NCBI GenBank assembly: GCA_017987425.1
Contig: JAGNTT010000033.1
Location: 1 to 14,519 of the forward strand
Origin: Candidatus Omnitrophota bacterium
GTDB taxonomy: Bacteria; Omnitrophota; Gorgyraeia; Zapsychrales; Fredricksoniimonadaceae
Direction: 5' to 3'
Length of the DNA stretch: 14,519 nt
Under the pieces are notes generated by a model. It had not been told where the DNA came from and did no database searches. It saw only the letters and a list, made by a program, of their open reading frames with translations. A program made the translations under genes and the position numbers. Shown piece by piece: positions 7,833 through 14,519 of this stretch. Each line of letters opens with the position of its first letter. Position 1 is the first letter of the stretch.

Positions 7833-8869
7833 TTCCTGATTACCGAAATATATTAATTGTCCGTACCGACCGCATCGGTGACGTGGTGTTAAGCACGCCT
7901 ACGATAGCCGCGGTTCGGGCAAATTTTCCCAACGCCCGCATCACGGTTCTCATTTCGTCGTCGACAGTGGATTTGATGGAAGGGAATCCTAATATTGATG
8001 CCATCATGGTGGATGACCGCGGCAAAGCGCACAAAGGTGTTTTTAAATTTTGGAGCCTTGTCGGAGAAATCCGGCAAAAGAATTTTGATGCGGCCATTAT
8101 TTTGCACACCAAACGGCGTACGAATCTGTTGTGTTTTCTGGCGGGAATTAAGAACAGGATCGGATATCGGGACAAAAATTACGGTTTTCTTCTGACACAA
8201 GGTTTTGCGGATGACCGGCATTTGGGGCAGAAACATGAAATCCATTATTCCCTGGATCTTTTGAAATCGATGGGATTAAGAGTTGATGAACCGAAGTCAT
8301 TTTTACCTAGCCAGCCTTCAGCGGAGAATTGGATGAGGGACTGGTTGAAAGAAAACAATATCGATCGGGAGCGTTTGGTTGCGATCCATCCAAGCGCCAG
8401 CGATCCAACGCGCTGCTGGCCGCTGGAATCTTTTGCCAAACTGATCGATGAATTGGTTGGTTCGTTCGGGTGCCGCGTTGTTATATTCGGGGCCGGTAAT
8501 ACCGTGGATCTGGCGAGAGAATTAAAAAGTCTGTGTGTTCATCCGTTCTTTGATCTGACGGGGCAAACGTCGATCGCTCAAACAGTCAGTCTGCTCAGGC
8601 AGTCCCGTCTTTTGATTTCCAATGATTCCGGCCCTGTCCATATAGGTGCCGCCGCCGGGATCTTTGTCATTGCCATTTTCCTCCGCAATCAGCCGGGTAT
8701 CAACCCGGAACGTTGGAAGCCGTTTGGACCTAAAGGGTTTGTGATCGTTAACAAACACCAGGAAGTCATCCGCGTTGACGGCTCCGGTCGTATCATTTCG
8801 GGGGCGAGGGATGCGATCAAACCTGAAGAAGTAGCGCGCTTGGCCCAAGATCTCCTCAAAAGACCGTAA
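7829..8869 (+). CDS. GT9 glycosyltransferase, third of three tandem genes, divergent C-terminus
   Basis: This is a 346-residue GT9-family transferase. ILIVRTDRIGDVVLSTPTI at the N-terminus includes the conserved D18. HPSASDPTRCWP and NDSGPVHIGAAAG (from N265) form the expected donor-binding half. The region after it departs from the other GT9 proteins here. In place of FGPT it reads IFLRNQPGINPERW, followed by a C-terminal segment with no cysteine cluster. Related GT9 proteins with an RNQPG or RNDPG segment and a following W exist (from memory), so this is probably a distinct subfamily rather than damage. The gene overlaps its upstream neighbour as ATGA and is the last gene before a 116-base gap. 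It probably adds a further core sugar in the cytoplasm; donor and acceptor are unknown. Confidence 0.87.
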   Translation: MIPDYRNILIVRTDRIGDVVLSTPTIAAVRANFPNARITVLISSSTVDLMEGNPNIDAIMVDDRGKAHKGVFKFWSLVGEIRQKNFDAAIILHTKRRTNLLCFLAGIKNRIGYRDKNYGFLLTQGFADDRHLGQKHEIHYSLDLLKSMGLRVDEPKSFLPSQPSAENWMRDWLKENNIDRERLVAIHPSASDPTRCWPLESFAKLIDELVGSFGCRVVIFGAGNTVDLARELKSLCVHPFFDLTGQTSIAQTVSLLRQSRLLISNDSGPVHIGAAAGIFVIAIFLRNQPGINPERWKPFGPKGFVIVNKHQEVIRVDGSGRIISGARDAIKPEEVARLAQDLLKRP

Positions 8870-8932
8870 AACAGCCTCAAATCTCCCGTAATTTTGTGAC
8901 CGATGGTCTCTAGTTTCAGCGGTTTGGCTTCA

Positions 8933-8961
8933 TTGACTGGGCATATAAACTATGCTACAAT
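8933..8961 (+). promoter_or_regulatory. Predicted sigma70-type promoter with extended -10 for the rfaE1-kds operon
   Basis: TTGACT at 8933-8938 (consensus TTGACA) is followed by a 17-base spacer and TACAAT at 8956-8961 (consensus TATAAT). A TGC directly before the -10 provides the extended -10 TGn element. Transcription would start around 8967-8969, leaving a leader of roughly 18 bases before the ATG at 8986. The site sits in the second of only two sizeable intergenic gaps, at the functional boundary between transferases and precursor synthesis. No strong Shine-Dalgarno sequence is visible in the short leader. Confidence 0.72.
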
Positions 8962-8985
8962 CAACGCTCTTTCGGGCCTGTAACT

Positions 8986-10014
8986 ATGATTAAATATAAT
9001 AATATTATTAATCGCTTCAAAGGTAAGAAGATTCTGGTGGTGGGGGACTTGATCCTCGATCATTACATCAAAGGGACTGTCTCTCGCATTTCACCGGAGG
9101 CTCCTGTTCCGATTGTCCTGCAGGGTGAATCTTTTTTTACTCCGGGCGGATCGGCCAACGTCGCTAATAACTTGAGTTCTTTGGGAGCCCATGTCAATGT
9201 TGTCGGAAAGATCGGTCACGACCTTGAAGGCGGATTGCTTAAGCGGGAATTAAGACGCCGCAAGATTGAAATAGACGGCGTATTTACGGTGGTGGGCGCT
9301 CAGACCATTGTTAAAACCCGCATCATCGCCCAGCATCAGCAGGTTGTCCGTGTCGACAAGGAAGATATTCAGGAAGACGGTTTTCAGGTATTAAAAGATG
9401 CTAAAGTTTGGCCTTTCATAGAAAAACGAATTAAAGAATGTCATGCGGTCATCATTTCCGATTACGGAAAAGGAATGATCGACCCGGATCTGGTGGGGAG
9501 AATCGCATTTGCCGCGAACAAGCGCGGCATTCCGATCACCGTCGATCCCAAACTTGAAAAATTCAAACTTTATGGAAAAGTCACATCCATTACTCCCAAT
9601 AAAAAAGAAGCGGAAGCTGCTCTCCAGCGTATTCCCGAAGAACTTCGCGAGACATTGGGCGTTTCAACGGTCAAATTGAACACTCCGGAAGATATTCTGC
9701 GTGCCGGAAAAATTTTCCTCGAGTACCTTGAGATCGAATCCATTTTAGTAACGCTGGGTGAATATGGTATGTGTCTGTTCGAACGCGACAAAGAGCCTTT
9801 TCGCATCGCCACCAAGGCGCAGGAAGTGTTCGATGTTTCCGGTGCGGGCGATACCGTCATTTCCGTTTTTACTTTGGCGCTTGCGGCCGGAGCGACTAAA
9901 CGTCAGGCCGCGGACATTGCCAATTATGCGGCCGGTGTTGTCGTCGGCAAGATGGGTGCTGTTGCCGTTACAAAAGCAGAATTGTTGGCCGCAATCAAGG
10001 AGCTGAGGTCGTGA
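8986..10014 (+). CDS. rfaE1: D-glycero-beta-D-manno-heptose-7-phosphate kinase (HldA / RfaE domain I)
   Basis: This 342-residue PfkB/ribokinase-family enzyme phosphorylates heptose 7-phosphate at C1, one step of ADP-L-glycero-D-manno-heptose synthesis in the cytoplasm. Visible marks are ILVVGDLILDHYIKG near the N-terminus and SRISPEAPVPI, a hallmark of RfaE domain I. They also include GGSANVANNL (from G54), ISDYGKGM, TPNKKEAE (from T203) and the catalytic GAGD (286-289, base D289). Length matches the kinase alone. The cytidylyltransferase-like second domain of bifunctional HldE is missing, so an HldC-type enzyme must be encoded elsewhere. Partners GmhA, GmhB and HldD are also absent from the window. 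The gene heads an operon behind a good promoter and overlaps kdsB by four bases. Placing a heptose kinase with the Kdo genes suggests joint control of the two inner-core donor pathways. Confidence 0.93.
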   Translation: MIKYNNIINRFKGKKILVVGDLILDHYIKGTVSRISPEAPVPIVLQGESFFTPGGSANVANNLSSLGAHVNVVGKIGHDLEGGLLKRELRRRKIEIDGVFTVVGAQTIVKTRIIAQHQQVVRVDKEDIQEDGFQVLKDAKVWPFIEKRIKECHAVIISDYGKGMIDPDLVGRIAFAANKRGIPITVDPKLEKFKLYGKVTSITPNKKEAEAALQRIPEELRETLGVSTVKLNTPEDILRAGKIFLEYLEIESILVTLGEYGMCLFERDKEPFRIATKAQEVFDVSGAGDTVISVFTLALAAGATKRQAADIANYAAGVVVGKMGAVAVTKAELLAAIKELRS

Positions 10015-10742
10015 AAGCTATCGGCGTTATTCCGGCAAGGTTTAAGTCAACGCGTTTTCCCGCGAAAGTACTGGCGATCATCCACGGCAAACCGATGATC
10101 GAGCATGTCTGGCGTCAGGCAAGCCAATGCCGCGAATTGAACGATCTTTTGATCGCTTGCGACCATGACGATGTTTTGAAGGCGGCGCGCGGTTTTGGTG
10201 CGAAGGTGGTCATGACATCGCCCGATCATCCTTCGGGATCTGATCGTATTGCGGAAGCTGTCGGTTCTTTGGAGTATGAAATCATCGTCAATATCCAGGG
10301 GGATGAGCCGTTTATCCAGCCGAAGGTCATTGACGATCTGATTAACGCGCTTAAGAATAATGCGGACGCCAGCGTCGCGACCGTCATCAAGGAAATTAAA
10401 GCGGACGATGAGATCAATAATCCGAACGTGGTCAAAGTTGTGGTCGATAAAAACGGTTACGCGCTGTACTTTTCAAGATCGGTGATTCCGTATAACCGCA
10501 ACGCCGAACGTCCGTCGGGATTGAGATATTTCAAGCATCTTGGACTGTATGCCTACCGTAAAAATTTCTTAATGACGTATAAGGATTGGCCGAAGTCGAT
10601 GTTGGAATCGACCGAACAGCTGGAGCAGTTACGTATTTTGGAAGCAGGGTATAAAATCAAAACAATTGAAACCGATTCGGAAAGTCTCGCCGTTGATACG
10701 CCGGAGGATTTGGCTCGGATTCTAAAACTGGAAAGAAGATAG
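10011..10742 (+). CDS. kdsB: 3-deoxy-manno-octulosonate cytidylyltransferase (CMP-Kdo synthetase)
   Basis: KdsB joins Kdo to CMP using CTP, making the short-lived donor used by Kdo transferase WaaA. The 243-residue length is normal. The N-terminal nucleotide-binding loop is IPARFKSTRFPAKVL (from I7). The Mg-binding segment NIQGDEPF places D98 at the position of the metal-binding Asp of E. coli KdsB. SGSDRIAEA, YFSRSVIPY, KHLGLYAYR and a STEQLEQLRILE segment are all characteristic. The start is GTG at 10011, overlapping the rfaE1 stop as GTGA. AAGGAG at 9997-10002 lies eight bases upstream. No later start would keep the conserved KAIGVIPAR segment. It is the last step of the Kdo pathway but precedes the earlier-step genes in this operon. 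Confidence 0.96.
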   Translation: MKAIGVIPARFKSTRFPAKVLAIIHGKPMIEHVWRQASQCRELNDLLIACDHDDVLKAARGFGAKVVMTSPDHPSGSDRIAEAVGSLEYEIIVNIQGDEPFIQPKVIDDLINALKNNADASVATVIKEIKADDEINNPNVVKVVVDKNGYALYFSRSVIPYNRNAERPSGLRYFKHLGLYAYRKNFLMTYKDWPKSMLESTEQLEQLRILEAGYKIKTIETDSESLAVDTPEDLARILKLERR

Positions 10743-10754
10743 AGAGAGTGAACT

Positions 10755-11585
10755 ATGGGAGAGACTATTAAGTTAGGTCAGGTTACAATCGGCGGCAAAC
10801 GTCCTTTTATTTTAATTGCAGGCCCGTGTGTCATCGAATCCAAGGCCGGCGCCAAGGCGATCGCGGTCAAGTTAAAACGCATTACGGATAAGTTGGGCGT
10901 GCCGTTCATTTTTAAAGCGAGTTATGATAAAGCCAATCGTACATCCATTGATTCCTACCGCGGTCCGGGTATAGTTGAAGGTCTGAAAATTCTCAATGAA
11001 ATTAAAAAGGAATTAAATGTTCCTGTGTTAAGCGACGTCCATGGTGTTGACGAAATTGACCGCGCGGCCGAGGTTCTGGATATTATGCAGATCCCGGCGT
11101 TTCTTTGCCGTCAAACCGATCTGGTCGTCAAAGTGGCAAAGTCCGGCCGTGTCGCCAATGTGAAAAAAGGGCAATTTCTGGCCCCCTGGGATATGAAGTC
11201 GGTTATCAAAAAGATCGAACATTCGGGAAGTAAAAAAATCCTCCTTACCGAACGCGGAGCCAGTTTCGGATACAACACTTTGGTGACTGATTTCAGGTCA
11301 TTGGATGTGTTGAGCCAGTTTGGTTATCCCGTTATTTTTGATGCGACGCACAGTGTTCAGCAGCCCGGCGGGCGCGGGGATACAACCGGCGGGGAAAGAA
11401 AATATGTTCCTTTATTGTCCCGTTGCGCGGTTGCGGCGGGATGCGACGGTTTGTTTATGGAAACGCACCCTGATCCGGAAAAAGCTTTGTCGGACGGGCC
11501 CAATATGGTTCCGCTTGATAAGATGGAAGGACTGCTGAAGGAATTAATGGAGATCGACCGTATTGTAAAAGGGAAAAGGAAATGA
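10755..11585 (+). CDS. kdsA: 3-deoxy-8-phosphooctulonate synthase (Kdo-8-phosphate synthase), metal-dependent class
   Basis: KdsA condenses phosphoenolpyruvate with arabinose-5-phosphate to give Kdo-8-phosphate in the cytoplasm. The 276-residue TIM-barrel protein shows IAGPCVIES, FKASYDKANRTSI, YRGPG, LCRQTDLV, NVKKGQFLAPWD, TERGASFGYN, DATHSVQQPGG and METHPDPEKALSDGP. Family knowledge separates metal-free enzymes (Asn at the first site, as in E. coli) from metal-dependent ones (Cys, as in Aquifex aeolicus). Here the four expected ligands are all present: C25, H199, E236 and D247. It should therefore need a divalent metal such as Fe or Zn. The start ATG follows a purine-rich AGAGAGAG stretch twelve bases after kdsB. 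The stop overlaps the kdsD start. Confidence 0.97.
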   Translation: MGETIKLGQVTIGGKRPFILIAGPCVIESKAGAKAIAVKLKRITDKLGVPFIFKASYDKANRTSIDSYRGPGIVEGLKILNEIKKELNVPVLSDVHGVDEIDRAAEVLDIMQIPAFLCRQTDLVVKVAKSGRVANVKKGQFLAPWDMKSVIKKIEHSGSKKILLTERGASFGYNTLVTDFRSLDVLSQFGYPVIFDATHSVQQPGGRGDTTGGERKYVPLLSRCAVAAGCDGLFMETHPDPEKALSDGPNMVPLDKMEGLLKELMEIDRIVKGKRK

Positions 11586-12541
11586 GCTTAAAGCGCGCGA
11601 AAGAAGTCATCGCTATCGAAGCTGATGCGATCAAGAAGTTGATCGGAAGAATTGATAAAAATTTTGAAGCGGCTGTGGATCTGATAGCACAATGTAAAGG
11701 ACGTGTGATCATAAGCGGCATGGGCAAGACCGGATTAATCGGCCGGAAAATAGCGGCGACGTTATCGTCTACCGGAACTCCGGCCATGTTCATGCACAGC
11801 GCGGAAGCGGTTCACGGCGACCTGGGCCAAGTGACCAGGCTTGATGTGCTTATCGTCATCTCTCAGAGCGGTGAAACAGAAGAGACTGTAAGACTTTTAC
11901 CTTTGATCAAGAGAATAGGGACCAGGGTCATAGCCATCACCGGCAATCCCATGTCATCCTTGGCTAAACACAGCGACGTAGTTTTGAATGTTAATGTTCA
12001 GAAAGAAGGATGTCCTTTAGGGCTTGCGCCGATGGCGTCTACGACCGCAACGCTTGTTATGGGTGATGCGCTGGCCGCTTGTTTGATCGACCGTAAAAAT
12101 TTTAAGCGTGAAGACTTTGCTTTTTTTCATCCCGGCGGAAGTCTGGGGCGCCAGTTGCTTTTGAAAGTTAGCGATATCATGCGCACGGGAAATCGTTTCG
12201 CCCGGGTGACCGGAGAGACGAAAGTTAAAGATGTCCTCCTGGAAATTACAAAGACGCGTTGCGGTTCAGCCTGCGTCGTTGATAAGAGCGGTAAGATTCT
12301 GGGATTTTTCACAGACGGCGATCTTCGGCGTCACTTGGAAGAAGATTCACAGCTTTTGACGAGAAAGGTTAAGGATGTCATGACGGCCAAGCCTATGACG
12401 ATCCGTCACGACAGACTGGCTGCCGAGGCTTTTGATATTCTTAAAGAAAGACGTTTCGACGAGCTTCCGGTGGTTGATCAAAAAGGAAAGTTGGTCGGGC
12501 TTTTGGACGTTCAAGATTTGTTGAAGGCGGGGTTGGTTTAA
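11582..12541 (+). CDS. kdsD: D-arabinose-5-phosphate isomerase (KpsF/GutQ family)
   Basis: KdsD converts ribulose-5-phosphate to arabinose-5-phosphate, the first committed precursor of Kdo. The 319-residue protein has the standard layout. A sugar-isomerase (SIS) domain spans about residues 35-170, with ISGMGKTGLIGRKIA (S45 to G51 in the phosphate-binding loop) and SAEAVHGDLGQ (E75, H78), followed by SQSGETEET. Two CBS domains follow, about 197-255 and 264-319, starting SDIMRTG and KDVMTAKP. CBS domains commonly bind adenine nucleotides or related ligands and may regulate the isomerase. The ATG overlaps the kdsA stop as ATGA, with AAAAGGAA just upstream. Immediate clustering with kdsA, kdsB and kdsC supports an LPS Kdo role rather than capsule (KpsF) or sugar alcohol (GutQ) roles. 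Confidence 0.96.
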   Translation: MSLKRAKEVIAIEADAIKKLIGRIDKNFEAAVDLIAQCKGRVIISGMGKTGLIGRKIAATLSSTGTPAMFMHSAEAVHGDLGQVTRLDVLIVISQSGETEETVRLLPLIKRIGTRVIAITGNPMSSLAKHSDVVLNVNVQKEGCPLGLAPMASTTATLVMGDALAACLIDRKNFKREDFAFFHPGGSLGRQLLLKVSDIMRTGNRFARVTGETKVKDVLLEITKTRCGSACVVDKSGKILGFFTDGDLRRHLEEDSQLLTRKVKDVMTAKPMTIRHDRLAAEAFDILKERRFDELPVVDQKGKLVGLLDVQDLLKAGLV

Positions 12542-13056
12542 TGGCGGTCGAACGTAGCGCAAAAAAAATCAAGCTGCTGATCTGCGATGTCGACGGCGTT
12601 CTGACCGACGGCAGAATCATTTATGATGGTGAAGGACGCGAGATCAAGAATTTTGATGTCCAGGATGGGTTGGGTATTGTTCTTTTAAAGAAGTGTGGGC
12701 TGCTGACGGCGATCATCTCCGCCCGGGAATCAAAGGTGGTTGCGCAAAGAGCTAAAGAGCTTAAAATTGATCACGTGTTTACCGGTGTGTTTCCGAAACT
12801 TTCGGCGTATGAGCAGTTGATCAAGAAGTTGAAGATCAAAGACAGTGAGGTTTGTTTTATCGGTGATGATTTGCCTGATCTGGGTATTCTCAAGCGGGTT
12901 GGTCTGGCTGTTACCGTTTCCAACGGCGTTGACGAAGTCAAAAAAGTTGCTCATTACATCACGCGCAAGCACGGAGGCCGCGGGGCTGTTCGTGAAGTTG
13001 CCGATAAAATTCTCAAAGCGCAGGGTTTCTGGCCGAAGATTCTTAAAGAAATGTAG
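12541..13056 (+). CDS. kdsC: 3-deoxy-D-manno-octulosonate 8-phosphate phosphatase (HAD family)
   Basis: KdsC removes the phosphate from Kdo-8-phosphate to give Kdo. The 171-residue protein is a cap-less HAD phosphatase, a class that acts as a tetramer. The nucleophile motif is ICDVDGVLTDG, with D16 and D18. ISARES provides motif II. Motif IV is FIGDDLPDL. The tail contains the HGGRGAVREVAD segment typical of KdsC, where the C-terminal part reaches a neighbouring active site in characterised members. The start ATG shares one base with the kdsD stop (TAATG) and is preceded by AAGGCGGGG, so translation is coupled. With this gene the operon covers all four dedicated Kdo steps. Confidence 0.95.
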   Translation: MAVERSAKKIKLLICDVDGVLTDGRIIYDGEGREIKNFDVQDGLGIVLLKKCGLLTAIISARESKVVAQRAKELKIDHVFTGVFPKLSAYEQLIKKLKIKDSEVCFIGDDLPDLGILKRVGLAVTVSNGVDEVKKVAHYITRKHGGRGAVREVADKILKAQGFWPKILKEM

Positions 13057-13086
13057 TCGGGTCTTTCGAACCGGAGAGGGAATGTC

Positions 13087-13971
13087 ATGATCAAAAAAAT
13101 TTGGATGTGCGCGATGTTGTGTTTGTGCGCTCCTTTTGTGTCTGCTCAGACGGCCGAGGATGAGGCTTTAAAAGAGGCGGCCAAGGAAAAAGCCATCCAG
13201 CAGGAGTTTGAGGGTTTTAACCTCAACGGCTATACCGACGGCGGAGAGAAGGCATGGGAGATCAACGGCGACAAGGCCAGGATTTCTGATGAAAAGGTCA
13301 ACATCACCAATGTCAACGCAAATGCCTTCGGCGATCAGAATGTGAATTTGAAATCCAAGACAGGTTCGATCGACAAGGCCAGCGGAAACGTACGTTTGGA
13401 AAATGACGTGGTCATCACGTCAGATCAAGGCGCGCAGATGACGACAGACACGCTCGACTGGAAGCGCAGCGAAAATGTGGTTTCAACGGTGGATCCGGTA
13501 GAGATCAAAGATAATACCATCACGATCACCGGCAAGGGCATGACCGCGCATCCGGATCTGAAGAACGCTTCGATCCACGAGGACGTGAAGGCTGATGTCA
13601 CCGCACCTGCCTCGGCAGGTGTACCTGCGCAGAATATATCGATTACTTCCGATGGTCCGATGGAAATGGATCAGTTGAAGCAGCTGGTTGTTTTTAATGA
13701 TAATGTGGTGGCGACCGAAGTTTCAACAGGCCGCGAGCTCAAGGCCGATAAGATGGAAGTCTATTTTGACCAGACGGCAAAAAGCATCAAGAAGCTGGTG
13801 TGTATCGGCAACGTGTCTGTTCATCAGGGAGAAAATATCAGTTATTCCGATCGTCTGGTGTATGATGCGGCGACGCAGAAGATGACGCTTTCAGGAAAGC
13901 CGAAATTGGTTTTTGATATCAACAGTCAGGGCGGCAGCGGTAAAAATATTTTTAAAGGACTTGGAGAGTAG
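13087..13971 (+). CDS. lptC: LPS transport periplasmic protein, apparent LptC-LptA composite
   Basis: This 294-residue secreted protein probably forms part of the periplasmic bridge that carries LPS from the LptBFG transporter to the outer membrane. Residues 1-20 look like a signal peptide (MIKK, a hydrophobic stretch, then VSA before Q21). A membrane-anchored N-terminus as in E. coli LptC cannot be excluded. Residues about 43-165 resemble LptC: GYTDGGEKAWEINGDKARI, then VRLENDVVITSDQG, then DNTITITGKGM. Residues about 183-285 resemble LptA/OstA: ITSDGPMEMDQ, FNDNVVAT, LKADKMEVYFD, CIGNVSVHQGE, YDAATQKMTLSGKP. An alanine- and proline-rich linker (173-182) joins them and contains a DNA palindrome. 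E. coli LptC has about 191 residues and LptA about 185, so this could replace both. ATG 13087 follows GGAGAGGG; ATG 13082 is out of frame. No separate lptA lies before lptB. Confidence 0.8.
   Translation: MIKKIWMCAMLCLCAPFVSAQTAEDEALKEAAKEKAIQQEFEGFNLNGYTDGGEKAWEINGDKARISDEKVNITNVNANAFGDQNVNLKSKTGSIDKASGNVRLENDVVITSDQGAQMTTDTLDWKRSENVVSTVDPVEIKDNTITITGKGMTAHPDLKNASIHEDVKADVTAPASAGVPAQNISITSDGPMEMDQLKQLVVFNDNVVATEVSTGRELKADKMEVYFDQTAKSIKKLVCIGNVSVHQGENISYSDRLVYDAATQKMTLSGKPKLVFDINSQGGSGKNIFKGLGE
13604..13628. repeat. Short palindromic repeat inside the lptC-lptA-like coding sequence
   Basis: CACCTGCC (13604-13611) and GGCAGGTG (13614-13621) form a perfect 8-base inverted repeat around a 2-base centre. 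ACCTGC occurs again at 13623-13628, so GCAGGT is flanked on both sides by its complement. The stretch keeps the reading frame and encodes the low-complexity linker of residues 173-182 (alanine, proline, serine, glycine, valine). It may be a small mobile palindromic element tolerated in a linker, or simply chance. Confidence 0.6.
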
Positions 13972-13993
13972 GACACGGCAACAAGGGAAAACC

Positions 13994-14519
13994 ATGCGCC
14001 TTCTTGAAGCAAAAAATCTTGTCAAAATTTATAACGGCCGCCGGGTCGTGGACGGTTTGAGTATTACGGTAGGCCGTTCTGAAATCGTCGGGCTTCTGGG
14101 TCCTAACGGCGCGGGTAAGACGACGTCGTTCTATATGGCTGTCGGGATCGTGCAGCCGGACGAGGGTCAGATCATCTTCGATCAGGAAGATATCACGAAG
14201 AAACCCATACACGAGCGTTGCCGTCTGGGGATGGGATATCTGGCTCAGGAATCTTCCATCTTCCGCAAGCTGACCGTTGAAGAAAATATCATGGCGATCC
14301 TGGAAACATTGGACATCGGTCCGCAGGAACGCAAGCGCCGTTTGGAATCGCTCCTTGAAGAATTGAATATCGCTCATCTGTCCAAGAGCAAGGCTTACAC
14401 ACTTTCCGGCGGGGAACGCCGACGTTTGGAGATTACGCGCGCGTCGGTGACTAATCCGTCGTTCTTGCTTTTGGACGAACCGTTCTCAGGGATTGATCCG
14501 ATCGTGGTTGCCGAGGCGC
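13994..14519 (+). CDS. lptB: LPS export ABC transporter ATP-binding protein LptB, 3'-truncated by window edge
   Basis: LptB is the cytoplasmic ATPase that powers LPS extraction by LptBFG. The frame is open from ATG 13994 to the window end (175 codons plus one base), about 70% of the usual 240 residues. Visible motifs are Walker A GPNGAGKTT (36-44), Q-loop Q85 in YLAQESSIF, ABC signature LSGGERRRLEI (from L137) and Walker B FLLLDEP with D161 and E162. The signature SGGERRR, the sequence LAQESSIFRKLTVEENI and the closing FSGIDPI are characteristic of LptB rather than of general ABC ATPases. AAGGGA (13983-13988) is a good ribosome binding site. The gene follows the LptC/LptA-like gene by 22 bases. 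The D-loop and H-loop histidine expected further on are only partly visible or lie outside. Confidence 0.95.
   Translation, partial: MRLLEAKNLVKIYNGRRVVDGLSITVGRSEIVGLLGPNGAGKTTSFYMAVGIVQPDEGQIIFDQEDITKKPIHERCRLGMGYLAQESSIFRKLTVEENIMAILETLDIGPQERKRRLESLLEELNIAHLSKSKAYTLSGGERRRLEITRASVTNPSFLLLDEPFSGIDPIVVAEA

Noticed and set aside
5840..8869. Naming the GT9 genes waaC, waaF and waaQ
   Set aside because: Family membership is clear, but donor and acceptor cannot be read from the sequence. The variant motifs argue against direct transfer of E. coli names.
8898..8908. Small hairpin GACC-GAT-GGTC after the last GT9 gene, as terminator
   Set aside because: The four-base-pair stem is followed by TCTAG rather than a T run, so I see no convincing terminator in this gap. 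Read-through into rfaE1 remains possible.
13087..13150. Lipoprotein signal for the LptC/LptA-like protein because of cysteines at residues 8, 12 and 14
   Set aside because: None of the cysteines has a proper lipobox before it. VSA before Q21 fits an ordinary signal peptidase site better.
1..14519. Mobile elements, CRISPR arrays, tRNA or rRNA genes and defence systems
   Set aside because: No transposase, integrase, regularly spaced repeat array or RNA gene was recognised, and nearly all sequence is accounted for by LPS genes.

Overview
This window is a chromosomal lipopolysaccharide (LPS) biogenesis locus from a diderm, Gram-negative-type bacterium. All thirteen genes lie on the + strand and cover almost every base. 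G+C content looks close to 50%. The mix of a metal-dependent KdsA, four GT9 transferases with cysteine-rich tails, a kinase-only heptose gene and several unusual domain fusions suggests a deep-branching environmental lineage. My guess, from memory of gene order and protein style, is Omnitrophota or a PVC-related group rather than Proteobacteria. No 16S rRNA or other taxonomic marker is present to settle this.

Region 1 (1-2544) covers late lipid A synthesis. It holds the 3' part of lpxK (lipid A 4'-kinase). A 29-base overlap leads into a two-domain protein with an LpxL/HtrB-type acyltransferase at the N-terminus and an ELM1/GtrOC1-type putative glycosyltransferase at the C-terminus.

Region 2 (2545-8869) covers core glycan assembly. 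A 112-base gap carrying a heptad-periodic inverted repeat precedes a GT4-GT9 fusion protein, a GT4 transferase and three successive GT9 (heptosyltransferase-like) genes. These genes overlap by 4 to 35 bases or are separated by only a few bases, so they probably form one translationally coupled transcript. With ELM1 there are seven glycosyltransferase-type domains in six genes, enough for a multi-step inner or outer core.

Region 3 (8870-13056) covers precursor supply. A second gap holds a well-formed sigma70-type promoter (TTGACT, 17-base spacer, extended -10 TGC-TACAAT). It leads into rfaE1 (heptose-7-phosphate kinase), kdsB, kdsA, kdsD and kdsC. The four kds genes encode the whole route from ribulose-5-phosphate to CMP-Kdo. 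The kinase contributes one step toward ADP-heptose, the presumed donor for the GT9 enzymes upstream.

Region 4 (13087-14519) covers export. It encodes a secreted protein that appears to join an LptC-like and an LptA-like segment in one chain, followed by the first 175 codons of lptB, the ATPase of the Lpt transporter. A short palindromic repeat is built into the linker of the LptC/LptA-like protein.

Taken together, the window links lipid A finishing, core sugar donors, core transferases and transport to the outer membrane. I found no RNA genes, CRISPR arrays, insertion sequences, phage genes or defence genes. The most unusual features are the three domain fusions, the two small repeat elements and the cysteine-rich tails of three GT9 domains.
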